Below, piece after piece: positions 35,133-44,893 of a DNA stretch of 64,000 bases (positions are counted from its first letter, which is position 1; each line of letters starts with the position of its first letter). Below the pieces are notes generated by a model, which saw only the letters and a list, made by a program, of their open reading frames with translations, did not search any database and was not told the DNA's origin. The DNA is from Bacteroides caccae (GTDB taxonomy: Bacteria; Bacteroidota; Bacteroidia; Bacteroidales; Bacteroidaceae). Location of the stretch: the NCBI RefSeq assembly GCF_002222615.2, contig NZ_CP022412.2, positions 4,092,001 to 4,156,000 on the forward strand. The letters are read 5' to 3'. Position numbers and translations under genes: made by a program.

Positions 35133-36338
35133 ATGAAAAACTTACGAAAACTATTTTGTGTAGCTTGCGCAGTACTTTTCTTTACATCATGTGAAGAAAC
35201 CTATAACGACAAGTTATTTTGGCCGGGAGAAATCAGCCAGGAATATGGCTCGTACATCAAGCCGTATACACTGGATTTAACTTACAGCGGCGAGAAACTA
35301 ATCGGAAAGACTGCCAGTTTCAAAACGGAAGATAGTGAAACGGGAACACTGACACTAAACGGAATTATCCCGGGAGAAGTTACTACTCCTATCAGTCGCA
35401 TCAAGCTTAATGAAAACGGAGAAAAAGATGCCTATACCTTTAGCGGAACGAATATCACGATGGGGGGAGTAACGGTGAAGTATAATGGAATCATTACTCC
35501 AAAAGCAATGAAACTCTCACTGGATGTCACAATGGCTCATGCCAATAATCTGGCTCATACTTATGCATTTCCTGCATATTCACATACTACAAATGAAGAA
35601 GCAACCATTCGTAATAGTGGAGCAAGCTATGTGAATATTACAACGAAAGAAGGAGCCGAATCCATTGCTCCTATCGTTTTGCAAATGCAGCAAATGGCAA
35701 CTAATATATTAGATGTACTCTTTCCGTATGTACTAAAGAATATTACATTAGAAAAAGATGGTATTGTTACTGCCAACTACACCACAAGTCCCATAGACAT
35801 GAAAGAGATCATGGAGGTGGCTAATGCAGGTAAGACGGATGCAGAATTCCGTGGATTAATCGGCCAACGTACTTATGTTTCTTCCCCGAAAGGTTTGGCC
35901 TACTGGAATCAGACGGGTGATAAGGCATTTGTAGTACAATTGAACATACCAGCCATTATTTCACTCATCGCCGAGAATAACGGTCAGCAAATTGATCCCC
36001 AACTTATTGCAGGTATCAGCGAAGCTCTTTTAAAATCGGACCCTGCCCGATTGAAGCTAGCATTAAGTACGCTCAACATGATTTTAAACAATGAGATAAT
36101 CACCTATATTTTAAAAATGGATGATAACACTTTTGTAACTTTACTTTCATGGATGAGAAATGGTATTCCAATGGGTATTAGTCAGGCTACAAAAGATCAT
36201 ACTTATATCTATTTTAAAAAAGAGACACTAACTCCATTTATCAATATCATTGATATTTTATTAAAAACAAACTTAGATGAGGTTGTAGCATTATTCGACA
36301 AAATGGAAATCGGCGTAGACCTTACTATTCAAAAATAA
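35133..36338 (+). CDS. DUF4925-like lipoprotein, first of a tandem pair
   Basis: A 401-residue predicted envelope lipoprotein; signal ends LFFTSC, followed by EETYNDK. Beta-rich N-terminal half (YTLDLTYSGEKLIGKTASF, GTLTLNGIIPGE), then a more helical C-terminal half. It is paralogous to the next gene: both share TYNG/TYSG-ekl-GK, LPGE-type turns and the SPKG(L/F)A(Y/T)W motif. I link it to DUF4925 from memory, with moderate certainty. The operon continues into a TonB-dependent receptor, so it probably helps bind that receptor's ligand. Confidence 0.7.
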   Translation: MKNLRKLFCVACAVLFFTSCEETYNDKLFWPGEISQEYGSYIKPYTLDLTYSGEKLIGKTASFKTEDSETGTLTLNGIIPGEVTTPISRIKLNENGEKDAYTFSGTNITMGGVTVKYNGIITPKAMKLSLDVTMAHANNLAHTYAFPAYSHTTNEEATIRNSGASYVNITTKEGAESIAPIVLQMQQMATNILDVLFPYVLKNITLEKDGIVTANYTTSPIDMKEIMEVANAGKTDAEFRGLIGQRTYVSSPKGLAYWNQTGDKAFVVQLNIPAIISLIAENNGQQIDPQLIAGISEALLKSDPARLKLALSTLNMILNNEIITYILKMDDNTFVTLLSWMRNGIPMGISQATKDHTYIYFKKETLTPFINIIDILLKTNLDEVVALFDKMEIGVDLTIQK

Positions 36339-36359
36339 ATCATTTTAAAATAAAAAACG

Positions 36360-37676
36360 ATGAAAAAATTATCTATCTTATTCATAAGCTTCCTTACCGT
36401 AATATCCGCATTCTTAATATCTTGTGACGAAGACCACTATGGACCGGCTCCAGTAGACGTGACAGCCAATTATTCAAACAAGATTTCGAATCCTAATCCC
36501 AATTTAGTTCTTACATACAACGGTGATGCAATGAACGGGAAATCTGTTGATTTCAGTACTGTTACAGGAGAAACTGCTATCATTACTCTCTACGATATTC
36601 TTCCGGGAGAAAAGGCAATAAAGATTACATCCATTCCCCTTTCCGGAGATACAGAAGGATACTCTTTTTCCGGTAATGGTATGGGAAATGAAACATTGAC
36701 TACTTTTAGATACGAAGGACGTGTAACAAAAGGAAAACTCACCTTAAACATATCCAATATCCAAATGGGTAATGCCGATTTGTGGGCAAATACTTATAAG
36801 TTACCCGAAGTCGTTAACGGCGTAAAAAAAATATTAGTTGGTGACACTTGGGGAAATGAATATACATGGCAGGAGGTTGATGGCCAAGTATTAAATGCGT
36901 CATGCTATTTCCATGCAGATGTAGAAGCTACAGAAAGCGGAGCTACAACCCAAACATGGGGTAATGGAATCCAAAATATAGTAAGTTACATTTTGCCACA
37001 AGTTCTGCAAGACATCACTTTAGGAGCAGACGGAAATGTAACGGCTTCCTATTCAAATGATCCGTTGTCAGGAGTAGATATAGACGTTATTTTTGGATTT
37101 CTAGAAACTCCATTAACACAGGAGATGATTACTCCCAACATTGCTGACCGTAAGTATATCCCTTCTCCAAAAGGGTTTGCTACTTGGTTTCAAAAAGACG
37201 GTAAGTTAATATTAAAATTAAACTTAGCTAATATCATTTCCTCAATAGCCAGCAGCAGCGATACATATATGGATGTGAACATAATCAATGCTATCATTGA
37301 TGCTGTATCTCAAATGGATGCCATGAAAGTGAAAGAATTGCTAACCACACTTAATCAAAGTTTAAACAATGAAACACTTGGATTCTTGGTCAATGTCAAC
37401 GACACTTCCTTCAACGCTATTTTCAATTGGTTAACTACCGGAATCCCGATGCAGGTTACTTCAAAAGAAGGACATACTTATATTTACTTAGATAAAGAAG
37501 GATTTACTCCCATAGCTAAATTACTACCAGATCTTAGTCCGCTAATAGTTAGTATGCTTCCGGAGGATATGCAAGGGCTGGGATTTATAATTTCAACATT
37601 CTTAAATGGTATTTCAGAAGCTTTTCTATCTCCTGAGAAAATAGAGTTTGGTTTAGAACTTGTTCCGAATAAATAA
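36360..37676 (+). CDS. DUF4925-like lipoprotein, second of a tandem pair
   Basis: A 438-residue paralogue of the preceding protein, 21 bp downstream. The lipoprotein signal ends FLISC and is followed by DEDHYG, an acidic surface-type signal. Matching blocks include LVLTYNGDAMNGKSVDFS, YDILPGEKAIKITSIPL, YIPSPKGFATWF and a C-terminal helical stretch. It precedes a TonB-dependent receptor gene by 13 bp. Function unknown; a ligand-capture role is inferred. Confidence 0.7.
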   Translation: MKKLSILFISFLTVISAFLISCDEDHYGPAPVDVTANYSNKISNPNPNLVLTYNGDAMNGKSVDFSTVTGETAIITLYDILPGEKAIKITSIPLSGDTEGYSFSGNGMGNETLTTFRYEGRVTKGKLTLNISNIQMGNADLWANTYKLPEVVNGVKKILVGDTWGNEYTWQEVDGQVLNASCYFHADVEATESGATTQTWGNGIQNIVSYILPQVLQDITLGADGNVTASYSNDPLSGVDIDVIFGFLETPLTQEMITPNIADRKYIPSPKGFATWFQKDGKLILKLNLANIISSIASSSDTYMDVNIINAIIDAVSQMDAMKVKELLTTLNQSLNNETLGFLVNVNDTSFNAIFNWLTTGIPMQVTSKEGHTYIYLDKEGFTPIAKLLPDLSPLIVSMLPEDMQGLGFIISTFLNGISEAFLSPEKIEFGLELVPNK

Positions 37677-37689
37677 AACGTAAGAAACA

Positions 37690-40533
37690 ATGAAGAAAAT
37701 ATATATACTAACTTTATTAATCTGCCTTACTTGTTTTGGGACAAGCTTTGCCCAAACACTGAAAGGACATATATACGACGCCAAGACCAACGAACCGTTG
37801 GTCGGAGCAGCTGTTACCTACAAGCTCCACGGCAATCAGGGAGTAGTATCCAATATTAACGGAGAATATGAAATCAAACTTCCCGAAGGTGGAGTCGACC
37901 TCGTATTCAGTTATGTAGGCTATGATGATGTACTGATGCCTATCGTTATCAATAAACGCGAAGTAGTCACCAAAGACGTCTATATGAAAGAGAGCACTAA
38001 ACTGCTGGAAGAAGTGGTAGTGAGTGCTGGACGCTTCGAACAGAAGCTAAGTGATGTAACAGTTTCTATGGATGTGGTGAAATCCGGTGACATTGCCCGC
38101 CAGGCACCAACAGATATTTCATCTACCCTCCGTACCCTGCCGGGAGTTGACATTGTAGACAAGCAACCTTCCATGCGTGGTGGCAGCGGGTGGACTTACG
38201 GTGTAGGTGCACGTAGCCAGATTCTGGTAGACGGAATGAGTACACTGAACCCGAAAACAGGAGAAATCAACTGGAACACCGTACCTTTGGAAAATGTAGA
38301 GCAGGTGGAAGTTATCAAAGGAGCTTCTTCTGTGCTATACGGTTCCTCAGCATTGAACGGTATTATCAATATTCGTACCGCACGCCCGGGTTTAACGCCC
38401 AAGACACGATTCAGCGCATACGTAGGCATATACGGTGATGCAGAGAATGATGAATACCAATGGAGCGATAAGAATTTCTGGAAAGATGATAAATATGCAG
38501 TAAAACCTATTCTGCGTGGTAGTCTCCTGAGTGGAGTACGGAATCCGATTTACGAAGGTTTCGACCTCTCCCACTCCCGTCGTATCGGTAATTTCGACGT
38601 TAGTGGAGGGATCAATCTTTTCACCGATGAAGGATACCGTCAGCAAGGATATAACAAACGTTTCCGCATGGGTGGCAGTTTGACCTATCACCAACCGGAT
38701 ATGGGACTGAAAATTCTGAATTATGGTTTTAATGTAGACTTCCTTTCCAATCAATACGGGGACTTCTTTATCTGGCGTTCACCGACCGAAGTATACAAGC
38801 CTTCTCCTTTCACCAATATGGGACGCGAAGAAAACAACTTCCATATCGACCCGTTTATCAATTATGTAAACCCGGAAAACGGAACTTCACATAAAATCAA
38901 AGGACGTTTTTATTATAGCGCAGACAATATCGTCCGCCCAACCGAAGGTTCATCTATCACAGATATTCTGGGAAACATGGGAACCGATGCGAATACGATT
39001 AAAAATATCGTAAACGGCGATTACAGCTCACTATACCCCGCATTGGTCGGTATCGGTTCGGGAATTATCAACGGCAATCTGGATGATGCCATGAACGGTG
39101 CATTCACTTCACTGAGAAACATCTTTCCCAATGCAACAACTGCCGATTATTGCGACCTTATCTCATGGGTTATGGATAACGGGCTGCCTGATCTTAGCGG
39201 AATACAGAACGGACAATTGCCAAGCGATCTCGTACCGTGGCTGTCTAATGTTATCAATCCGTCTCGACTCAACCCGAAAACTCAAACAGACAAGAACTTT
39301 GACTATTATCTCGACTATCAGTTCAACAAGAAATGGAACGGTGGCGCACAGATCACTACGGGAATGACTTTCGAACACATCCGTTATGACTCTGCTGTAA
39401 TGGATGAAGTGTACAAAAGTGATAATGCAGCCCTCTTCTTCCAATATGACCAACGTTTTTGGGATCGTTTGAGTGTATCCGCAGGCGTACGTGCCGAATA
39501 CTACCGCGTAAACAACCACCGCCGCGAAGCAGAAACAAAGGTATTCGGAACAAAAATTCCGTTCCGCCCCGTTTTCCGTGCCGGATTGAATTATCAATTA
39601 GCCGATTACAGTTTTATCCGCGCCAGCTTCGGACAAGGTTACCGCAACCCGTCTATCAATGAGAAATATCTCCGTAAAGACATTGGCGGAGTCGGTGTTT
39701 ATCCGAATCCGAACATTAAACCTGAGAAAGGATTTAATGCAGAATTAGGTTTCAAGCAAGGATACAAGATCGGTAACTTCCAGGGATTTGTCGATATTGC
39801 CGGATTCTATACTCAATATAAAGATATGGTAGAATTCCAGTTCGGCCTATTCAATAATGCAAACAATACGATGATAAATAGTATTGGCGATGTATTTCAG
39901 ATGTTGACAGACGGCAAGGGCTTCGGTATCGGAGCACAATTCCATAATGTATCGAAAGCACAGATCTATGGAGTGGAGATTTCAACAAACGGTGTATATA
40001 ACTTCAACAAGAACACAAAATTATTCTATAATCTGGGATATGTATATACCGAACCGCGTGACGCGGATTACCAGGAACGCAATGCTGTAGAAGGACTGTA
40101 TACCGACCCGCTTCAGATGAAAGAGAAATCAAATACGGGTAAGTATCTGAAATATCGTCCGAAACATAGTTTCAAAACGACGGTAGACTTCCAGTGGAAA
40201 CGCATCAATGTGGGTGCCAATGTGGCATGGAAAAGCAAAATCCTTGCAGTGGATTATCTGATGCTGGACGAGCGTTCTAAAACACAAAACGACTTAATGG
40301 ATTATGTACGCGGTATCCTTTTCGGTTATTCAAAAGGAGAAACACTCGCTACCTACTGGAAGAAGCATAACACAGATTATGCAACCGTTGACTTCCGTTT
40401 CGGTGTAAAAGCAACGAAAGAAGTAGCTTTCCAGTTTATGGTAAACAACTTGTTTAATAAAGAATACAGTTACCGCCCAATGGCAGTAGCTGCTCCCCGT
40501 ACTTTTGTGCTGAAAATGGACGTCACATTCTAA
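37690..40533 (+). CDS. TonB-dependent receptor with a large extracellular-type insertion
   Basis: Outer-membrane receptor of 947 residues, not of the SusC class. Signal peptide ends TSFAQ. It has a carboxypeptidase-regulatory-like domain (about 24-105), plug (LEEVVVSAGRFEQKLSDV, ILVDGMSTLNP, VEVIKGASSVLYGSSALNG) and barrel ending FVLKMDVTF. Residues about 421-530 form an unusual helix-rich insert (ILGNMGTDANTIKNIV, DLISWVMDNGLPDLSG) between barrel strands. Third gene of an operon with two lipoproteins. The ligand is unknown; iron chelates, cobalamin or peptide are possible. Confidence 0.88.
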   Translation: MKKIYILTLLICLTCFGTSFAQTLKGHIYDAKTNEPLVGAAVTYKLHGNQGVVSNINGEYEIKLPEGGVDLVFSYVGYDDVLMPIVINKREVVTKDVYMKESTKLLEEVVVSAGRFEQKLSDVTVSMDVVKSGDIARQAPTDISSTLRTLPGVDIVDKQPSMRGGSGWTYGVGARSQILVDGMSTLNPKTGEINWNTVPLENVEQVEVIKGASSVLYGSSALNGIINIRTARPGLTPKTRFSAYVGIYGDAENDEYQWSDKNFWKDDKYAVKPILRGSLLSGVRNPIYEGFDLSHSRRIGNFDVSGGINLFTDEGYRQQGYNKRFRMGGSLTYHQPDMGLKILNYGFNVDFLSNQYGDFFIWRSPTEVYKPSPFTNMGREENNFHIDPFINYVNPENGTSHKIKGRFYYSADNIVRPTEGSSITDILGNMGTDANTIKNIVNGDYSSLYPALVGIGSGIINGNLDDAMNGAFTSLRNIFPNATTADYCDLISWVMDNGLPDLSGIQNGQLPSDLVPWLSNVINPSRLNPKTQTDKNFDYYLDYQFNKKWNGGAQITTGMTFEHIRYDSAVMDEVYKSDNAALFFQYDQRFWDRLSVSAGVRAEYYRVNNHRREAETKVFGTKIPFRPVFRAGLNYQLADYSFIRASFGQGYRNPSINEKYLRKDIGGVGVYPNPNIKPEKGFNAELGFKQGYKIGNFQGFVDIAGFYTQYKDMVEFQFGLFNNANNTMINSIGDVFQMLTDGKGFGIGAQFHNVSKAQIYGVEISTNGVYNFNKNTKLFYNLGYVYTEPRDADYQERNAVEGLYTDPLQMKEKSNTGKYLKYRPKHSFKTTVDFQWKRINVGANVAWKSKILAVDYLMLDERSKTQNDLMDYVRGILFGYSKGETLATYWKKHNTDYATVDFRFGVKATKEVAFQFMVNNLFNKEYSYRPMAVAAPRTFVLKMDVTF

Positions 40534-40564
40534 ATAACTCTTATTATTTACACATTAATAAAGG

Positions 40565-40594
40565 AACGGCTGCTCAATGCAGCCGTTTTTTTTG
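40565..40594 (+). terminator. Intrinsic terminator after the TonB receptor gene
   Basis: Perfect arms AACGGCTGC (40565-40573) / GCAGCCGTT (40579-40587), 5-nt loop, then a run of T. Confidence 0.93.
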
Positions 40595-40599
40595 TTTCA

Positions 40600-40634
40600 T
40601 TTGTTACTAATCAGCCATATATTCCGTATATTTG
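40600..40634 (+). promoter_or_regulatory. Predicted promoter for the barrel-fucosidase pair
   Basis: TTTG (40600-40603), 23-bp spacer (slightly long), TATATTTG (40627-40634), 33 bp before the ATG at 40668. Confidence 0.5.
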
Positions 40635-40667
40635 TCACCCGTAAATCAGGAAGAACAACTCGATAAA

Positions 40668-41348
40668 ATGAAAAAGCAAATCGTACTTATTGCAATCTTA
40701 TGTTGTACAGCCTTTGCACAAGCACAAGAAGTTTTTGTAAATGCCGATTTTGTCAGTAGTTACATTTGGCGGGGAATAGACTCGGGCAATGCCTGTATCC
40801 AGCCAACACTAGGTCTTAATTGGAAGGGACTGACAGTTTATGCCTGGGGTTCAACAGAGTTTCGCAACAAAAACAATGAGATTGACTTGTCGCTAGAATA
40901 TGAATACAAGAATCTAACCCTTTATGCTAACAACTATTTTACCCAGACAGAAGAAGAACCTTTCAAATATTTCAATTACAGTTCACACTCCACCGGACAT
41001 ACTTTCGAAGTCGGAGCCGGATATATATTTAGTGAAAAGTTCCCGCTTTCCGTCAGCTGGTATACAACGTTTGCCGGCAATGATTACCGGGAAAACGATA
41101 AACGCGCCTGGTCCAGTTATTGCGAGCTAAGCTATCCCTTTAGTGTGAAAGATGTCGATATGAGTATTGAAGCCGGCTTCACACCGTGGGAAGGTTTCTA
41201 CTCTAACAAGTTCAATGTTGTCAACATCGGATTATCCGCAACCAAAGAGTTAAAGATCACTTCCGGCTTCTCCCTTCCTATTTTCGGAAAACTGATAGCC
41301 AATCCCTACGAAGAACAAGTCTATTTCGTTTTCGGACTTAGTTTATAG
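40668..41348 (+). CDS. TorF-like putative porin / outer-membrane beta-barrel protein
   Basis: A 226-residue protein from the ATG at 40668, which opens a normal signal peptide (MKKQIVLIAILCCTAFAQAQ). The mature start VNADFVSSYIWRGIDSGNAC with IQPTLGLNWKGLTVYAWGS is typical of the Gcw_chp/TorF group of putative porins, with transmembrane strands to the final YFVFGLSL. It lies 39 bp before the fucosidase gene and may share its transcript. Substrate unknown. Confidence 0.75.
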   Translation: MKKQIVLIAILCCTAFAQAQEVFVNADFVSSYIWRGIDSGNACIQPTLGLNWKGLTVYAWGSTEFRNKNNEIDLSLEYEYKNLTLYANNYFTQTEEEPFKYFNYSSHSTGHTFEVGAGYIFSEKFPLSVSWYTTFAGNDYRENDKRAWSSYCELSYPFSVKDVDMSIEAGFTPWEGFYSNKFNVVNIGLSATKELKITSGFSLPIFGKLIANPYEEQVYFVFGLSL

Positions 41349-41387
41349 CAAGACATATTTATTAATAAATCACTAATAATTACCCCC

Positions 41388-43268
41388 ATGAAAAAACACC
41401 CCTTGATTCTTTGTGCAGGAATTACTTCTCTTTTATTGAGTGCCTGCAATCCGGTAAAAGCTCCGGAAGCAATCTTACCCGTTCCCGAAGCCAAACAAGT
41501 GGAATGGCAGAAAATGGAAACCTACGCTTTTGTACATTTCGGCCTTAACACTTTTAACGACCGTGAATGGGGATACGGAGACTCCGATCCTAAAACATTC
41601 AACCCTGCGAAACTCGACTGTGAGCAATGGGTAAAGACCTTTGTAGAATCGGGCATGAAAGGAGTAATCCTCACTGCCAAACATCACGACGGTTTCTGCC
41701 TGTGGCCTACCCAACTGACAGAGTATTGTATCCGCAACACTCCCTATAAGAATGGACAAGGAGACATTGTGCGCGAATTATCGGACGCCTGCAAAAAGTA
41801 TGGTATCAAATTCGCCGTTTACCTATCCCCCTGGGACAGAAACCAAGCTAATTACGGAACTCCCGAATATGTAGATTATTTCTATAAACAACTCCATGAA
41901 CTACTGACCAACTACGGTGATGTCTTTGAAATCTGGTTTGACGGCGCCAACGGAGGCGATGGCTGGTATGGCGGAGCAAAAGATTCACGTACTATCGACC
42001 GCAAAACATATTACAACTATCCGCGAGCCTATAAAATGATTGACGAACTGCAACCGCAAGCAGTTATTTTCTCCGATGGGGGACCCGGTTGCCGTTGGGT
42101 CGGAAACGAGAAAGGATTTGCCGGAGCCACCAACTGGTCTTTCCTCCGTGCCGGAGAAGTTTATCCCGGTTATCCCAACTATCGCGAACTGCAATATGGC
42201 CATGCTGACGGTAATCAATGGGTGGCAGCCGAGTGTGACGTTTCTATCCGTCCGGGTTGGTTCTATCATCCAGAAGAAGACGGCCGTGTGAAAACAGTGG
42301 ACGAACTGACCGACTTGTATTACCGTAGCGTAGGACATAACGCAACGTTATTGCTGAACTTCCCCGTAGACCGTGACGGACTCATTCATCCGACAGACTC
42401 CGCCAACGCCGTTAACTTCCATAAGAACATACAGAAACAATTAGAAAAGAATCTGCTGGCCGGCCTTTCCCCCAAAGCATCGGACGAACGGGGAAAAGCA
42501 TTCTCCGCTAAAGCTGTCACAGACAACGACTATGATACTTATTGGGCTACCAACGATGATGTAACTTCCGCCACTATTGAATTTGACTTGCCTCAACCGG
42601 AGAAGATCAATAGAATGATGTTACAGGAATATATCCCTCTGGGACAACGTGTGAAATCATTCGTAGTAGAATATAACCAGGAAGGTGAATGGCTTCCCGT
42701 GAAACTCAATGAAGAGACAACAACCGTTGGTTACAAACGTCTCCTCCGTTTCGAAACGATCACGACCGATAAGCTCCGTGTCCGTTTCACGGATTCACGT
42801 GCATGTCTCTGCATCAATAACATCGAAGCATTTTACGCAGGAGCAACTTCCGATACATACTCTGCAAAAGCGGAAGAACTGAAGAGTTTCCCGTTCACTC
42901 TCAGCGGAGTAGACACAGAAGAAGCACAAAAATGCATGGACAAGAATGACCAAACGGCCTGTTTCGTCAATGGAAACACACTGTTAATCGACTTGGGAGA
43001 AGAACGTACGATTACTTCATTCCATTATCTTCCCGACCAAAGCGAATATAATAAAGGTGTAATCGCCGCATACGAAATATCTGTCGGTATGGATAGCAAT
43101 GCTGTCAATCAAGTGGTAGCAAAAGACGAATTTTCTAATATAAAGAATAACCCGATCCTGCAATCTGTCTACTTCACCCCACTCAAAGCCCGCTATGTCA
43201 AGCTGAAAGCAACGAGGATGATACATGACGGAGAACCATTAGGATTGGCCGAGATCGGTATACAATAA
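41388..43268 (+). CDS. GH29 alpha-L-fucosidase lipoprotein with two C-terminal F5/8-type modules
   Basis: A 626-residue exo-fucosidase; the signal ends LLLSAC. The catalytic barrel (about 35-345) contains YAFVHFGLNTFNDREWGYG, LTAKHHDGFCLWPT and the nucleophile motif EIWFDGANG with Asp185. Substrate specificity cannot be read directly, but the sequence looks like the GH29 subfamily B type (alpha-1,3/4-linked fucose). Two discoidin-like modules follow: about 360-480 (AVTDNDYDTYWATND) and about 500-626, ending LGLAEIGIQ. These probably bind glycans. The gene likely serves host-glycan or mucin foraging. Confidence 0.9.
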   Translation: MKKHPLILCAGITSLLLSACNPVKAPEAILPVPEAKQVEWQKMETYAFVHFGLNTFNDREWGYGDSDPKTFNPAKLDCEQWVKTFVESGMKGVILTAKHHDGFCLWPTQLTEYCIRNTPYKNGQGDIVRELSDACKKYGIKFAVYLSPWDRNQANYGTPEYVDYFYKQLHELLTNYGDVFEIWFDGANGGDGWYGGAKDSRTIDRKTYYNYPRAYKMIDELQPQAVIFSDGGPGCRWVGNEKGFAGATNWSFLRAGEVYPGYPNYRELQYGHADGNQWVAAECDVSIRPGWFYHPEEDGRVKTVDELTDLYYRSVGHNATLLLNFPVDRDGLIHPTDSANAVNFHKNIQKQLEKNLLAGLSPKASDERGKAFSAKAVTDNDYDTYWATNDDVTSATIEFDLPQPEKINRMMLQEYIPLGQRVKSFVVEYNQEGEWLPVKLNEETTTVGYKRLLRFETITTDKLRVRFTDSRACLCINNIEAFYAGATSDTYSAKAEELKSFPFTLSGVDTEEAQKCMDKNDQTACFVNGNTLLIDLGEERTITSFHYLPDQSEYNKGVIAAYEISVGMDSNAVNQVVAKDEFSNIKNNPILQSVYFTPLKARYVKLKATRMIHDGEPLGLAEIGIQ

Positions 43269-43381
43269 CATAAAAAAAGAACTTTATACTTACATACAAA
43301 TTTAGCAGTTCTTATTGTCAGACTATCATTTCTATTCTTAGCATATTGATTTCCATTAGACACTGACGATAAGCCCTGAAA

Positions 43382-43434
43382 ATAGGCTGGCAATATTATC
43401 TTATACATTTTATTGTCAGCCTATGATTTTATTA
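43382..43434 (+). terminator. Terminator downstream of the fucosidase gene
   Basis: ATAGGCTGGCAATA (43382-43395) / TATTGTCAGCCTAT (43411-43424): 14-bp stem with one G-T pair, then GATTTTATT. It lies 113 bp past the stop codon. Confidence 0.7.
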
Positions 43435-43569
43435 CTCCCTCATAGTTACTGTCCGTCCGGCTTTGCTTACCTTTCGCGACAAGCCCCCTTTAAACATACG
43501 TTATACAACCGCTATACTTCTGTTAACCAATAAGTATTGTTCTGTCGGGATACCGATATAGTTACCTCG

Positions 43570-43647
43570 CCACGGCCGTGGAAAGAATTCGCCACAGTTG
43601 TGGTAACTTCTCGTCACGACCGTGAGGAGAAATTACCACGGCCGTGA
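43570..43647. repeat. Array of four 12-bp palindromes at exact 22-bp pitch (array B)
   Basis: Units start at 43570, 43592, 43614 and 43636: CCACGGCCGTGG, CCACAGTTGTGG, TCACGACCGTGA and CCACGGCCGTGA. The 10-bp spacers differ. In the right flank, ACAGTACTATACCGGT repeats at 43672 and 43694, again 22 bp apart and in phase with the array. The left flank CTGTCGGGATACCGATATAG is a near inverted copy of that unit. The design is the same as array A at 12844-12921. Confidence 0.9.
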
Positions 43648-43889
43648 CAAACTAAAGATGAAGACACTCTAACAGTACTATACCGGTATTCCGACAGTAC
43701 TATACCGGTTTCCTTTCCTATAAAGTCCTGCTTAACCACTCTGCAAATAAGCAACTTGCCAGAAAAGCAGTAGTAATATCGAGCAAGAACAAATTCAATA
43801 AATATACTTTCACCCCCCAACCAAATCTATAAAAATCCTTCTTCTTTTGCTCAAAATCCTTAAACCTGTGCATTTTTTACTCGGATTTC

Positions 43890-43919
43890 TTGTCAGAACC
43901 AAGTGTTTGCGTAAATTTG
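43890..43919 (+). promoter_or_regulatory. Predicted promoter for the etfB-etfA-acyl-CoA dehydrogenase operon
   Basis: TTG (43890-43892), 19-bp spacer, TAAATTTG (43912-43919). The ATG at 44019 follows after a leader of about 90 nt. Confidence 0.65.
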
Positions 43920-44018
43920 CACGCTGATAGTTAACCGGATAGTTTGAATAGCAAGAGATTACTACTTGACTACTGGCTACTACCTACTTGTAGAAATACT
44001 AATACTAAAATTAATAAC

Positions 44019-44891
44019 ATGAGTTTGAAAATTGTTGTATTGGCAAAACAAGTTCCCGACACACGTAATGTTGGGAAGGATGCCATGAAAGCCGACGGAA
44101 CCATTAACCGTGCGGCACTCCCCGCTATCTTCAATCCCGAAGACTTGAATGCTCTCGAGCAAGCTCTTCGACTGAAAGATGCTCATCCAGGCTCTACCGT
44201 TACCATTCTGACAATGGGACCAGGTCGTGCTGCCGACATTATTCGTGAAGGACTTTTCCGTGGTGCAGATAACGGTTACTTGCTGACCGACCGTGCTTTC
44301 GCCGGTGCAGATACACTGGCTACTTCTTACGCGCTGGCTACTGCTATCCGCAAAATAGGTAACTGTGACATTATTATTGGTGGTCGTCAGGCTATCGACG
44401 GGGATACGGCGCAAGTAGGTCCGCAGGTAGCAGAAAAGTTGGGATTGACCCAAATCACATACGCAGAAGAAATTCTGGAAGTAGGTAAAGACAAGATTAC
44501 AGTGAAACGCCACATCGACGGTGGTGTTGAAACCGTAGAGGGCCCGTTGCCTATCGTGATTACTGTCAACGGCTCGGCAGCTCCTTGCCGTCCGCGCAAC
44601 GCGAAACTGGTGCAGAAGTACAAACATGCCAAAACTGTTAGCGAAAAACAGCAAGGTAACCTTGATTATACTGACCTGTATGACAAACGCGACTACCTGA
44701 ATCTGGTAGAATGGAGCGTAGCCGACGTAAACGGTGACCTCGCACAATGTGGTCTGTCCGGTTCGCCGACAAAAGTGAAAGCCATTCAGAACATCGTGTT
44801 CCAGGCTAAAGAGAGCAAAACCATTAGCGGCAGCGACCGTGACGTGGAAGACCTGATTGTTGAACTGTTAGCTAACCATACTATCGGATAA
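44019..44891 (+). CDS. etfB: Electron transfer flavoprotein subunit beta
   Basis: AMP-binding subunit of the heterodimeric ETF, 290 residues. The ATG at 44019 starts the canonical MSLKIVVLAKQVPDT; an upstream in-frame extension lies within the leader and is rejected. Family features include ALEQALRLKD, the glycine-rich ILTMGPGRA and GGRQAIDGDTAQVGPQ. ETF takes electrons from the acyl-CoA dehydrogenase encoded two genes downstream and passes them to the electron transport chain or, in bifurcating types, to ferredoxin. Only 2 bp separate it from etfA. Confidence 0.94.
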   Translation: MSLKIVVLAKQVPDTRNVGKDAMKADGTINRAALPAIFNPEDLNALEQALRLKDAHPGSTVTILTMGPGRAADIIREGLFRGADNGYLLTDRAFAGADTLATSYALATAIRKIGNCDIIIGGRQAIDGDTAQVGPQVAEKLGLTQITYAEEILEVGKDKITVKRHIDGGVETVEGPLPIVITVNGSAAPCRPRNAKLVQKYKHAKTVSEKQQGNLDYTDLYDKRDYLNLVEWSVADVNGDLAQCGLSGSPTKVKAIQNIVFQAKESKTISGSDRDVEDLIVELLANHTIG

Positions 44892-44893
44892 TC

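Larger units (their letters stand above)
43269..44018. other. 750-bp intergenic region with terminator, palindrome array and etf promoter
   Basis: I see no convincing gene. It holds a hairpin terminator (43382-43424), the 22-bp-pitch array (43570-43647) with in-phase flanking palindromes (43672-43709), and the promoter and leader of the etfB operon. Confidence 0.6.
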
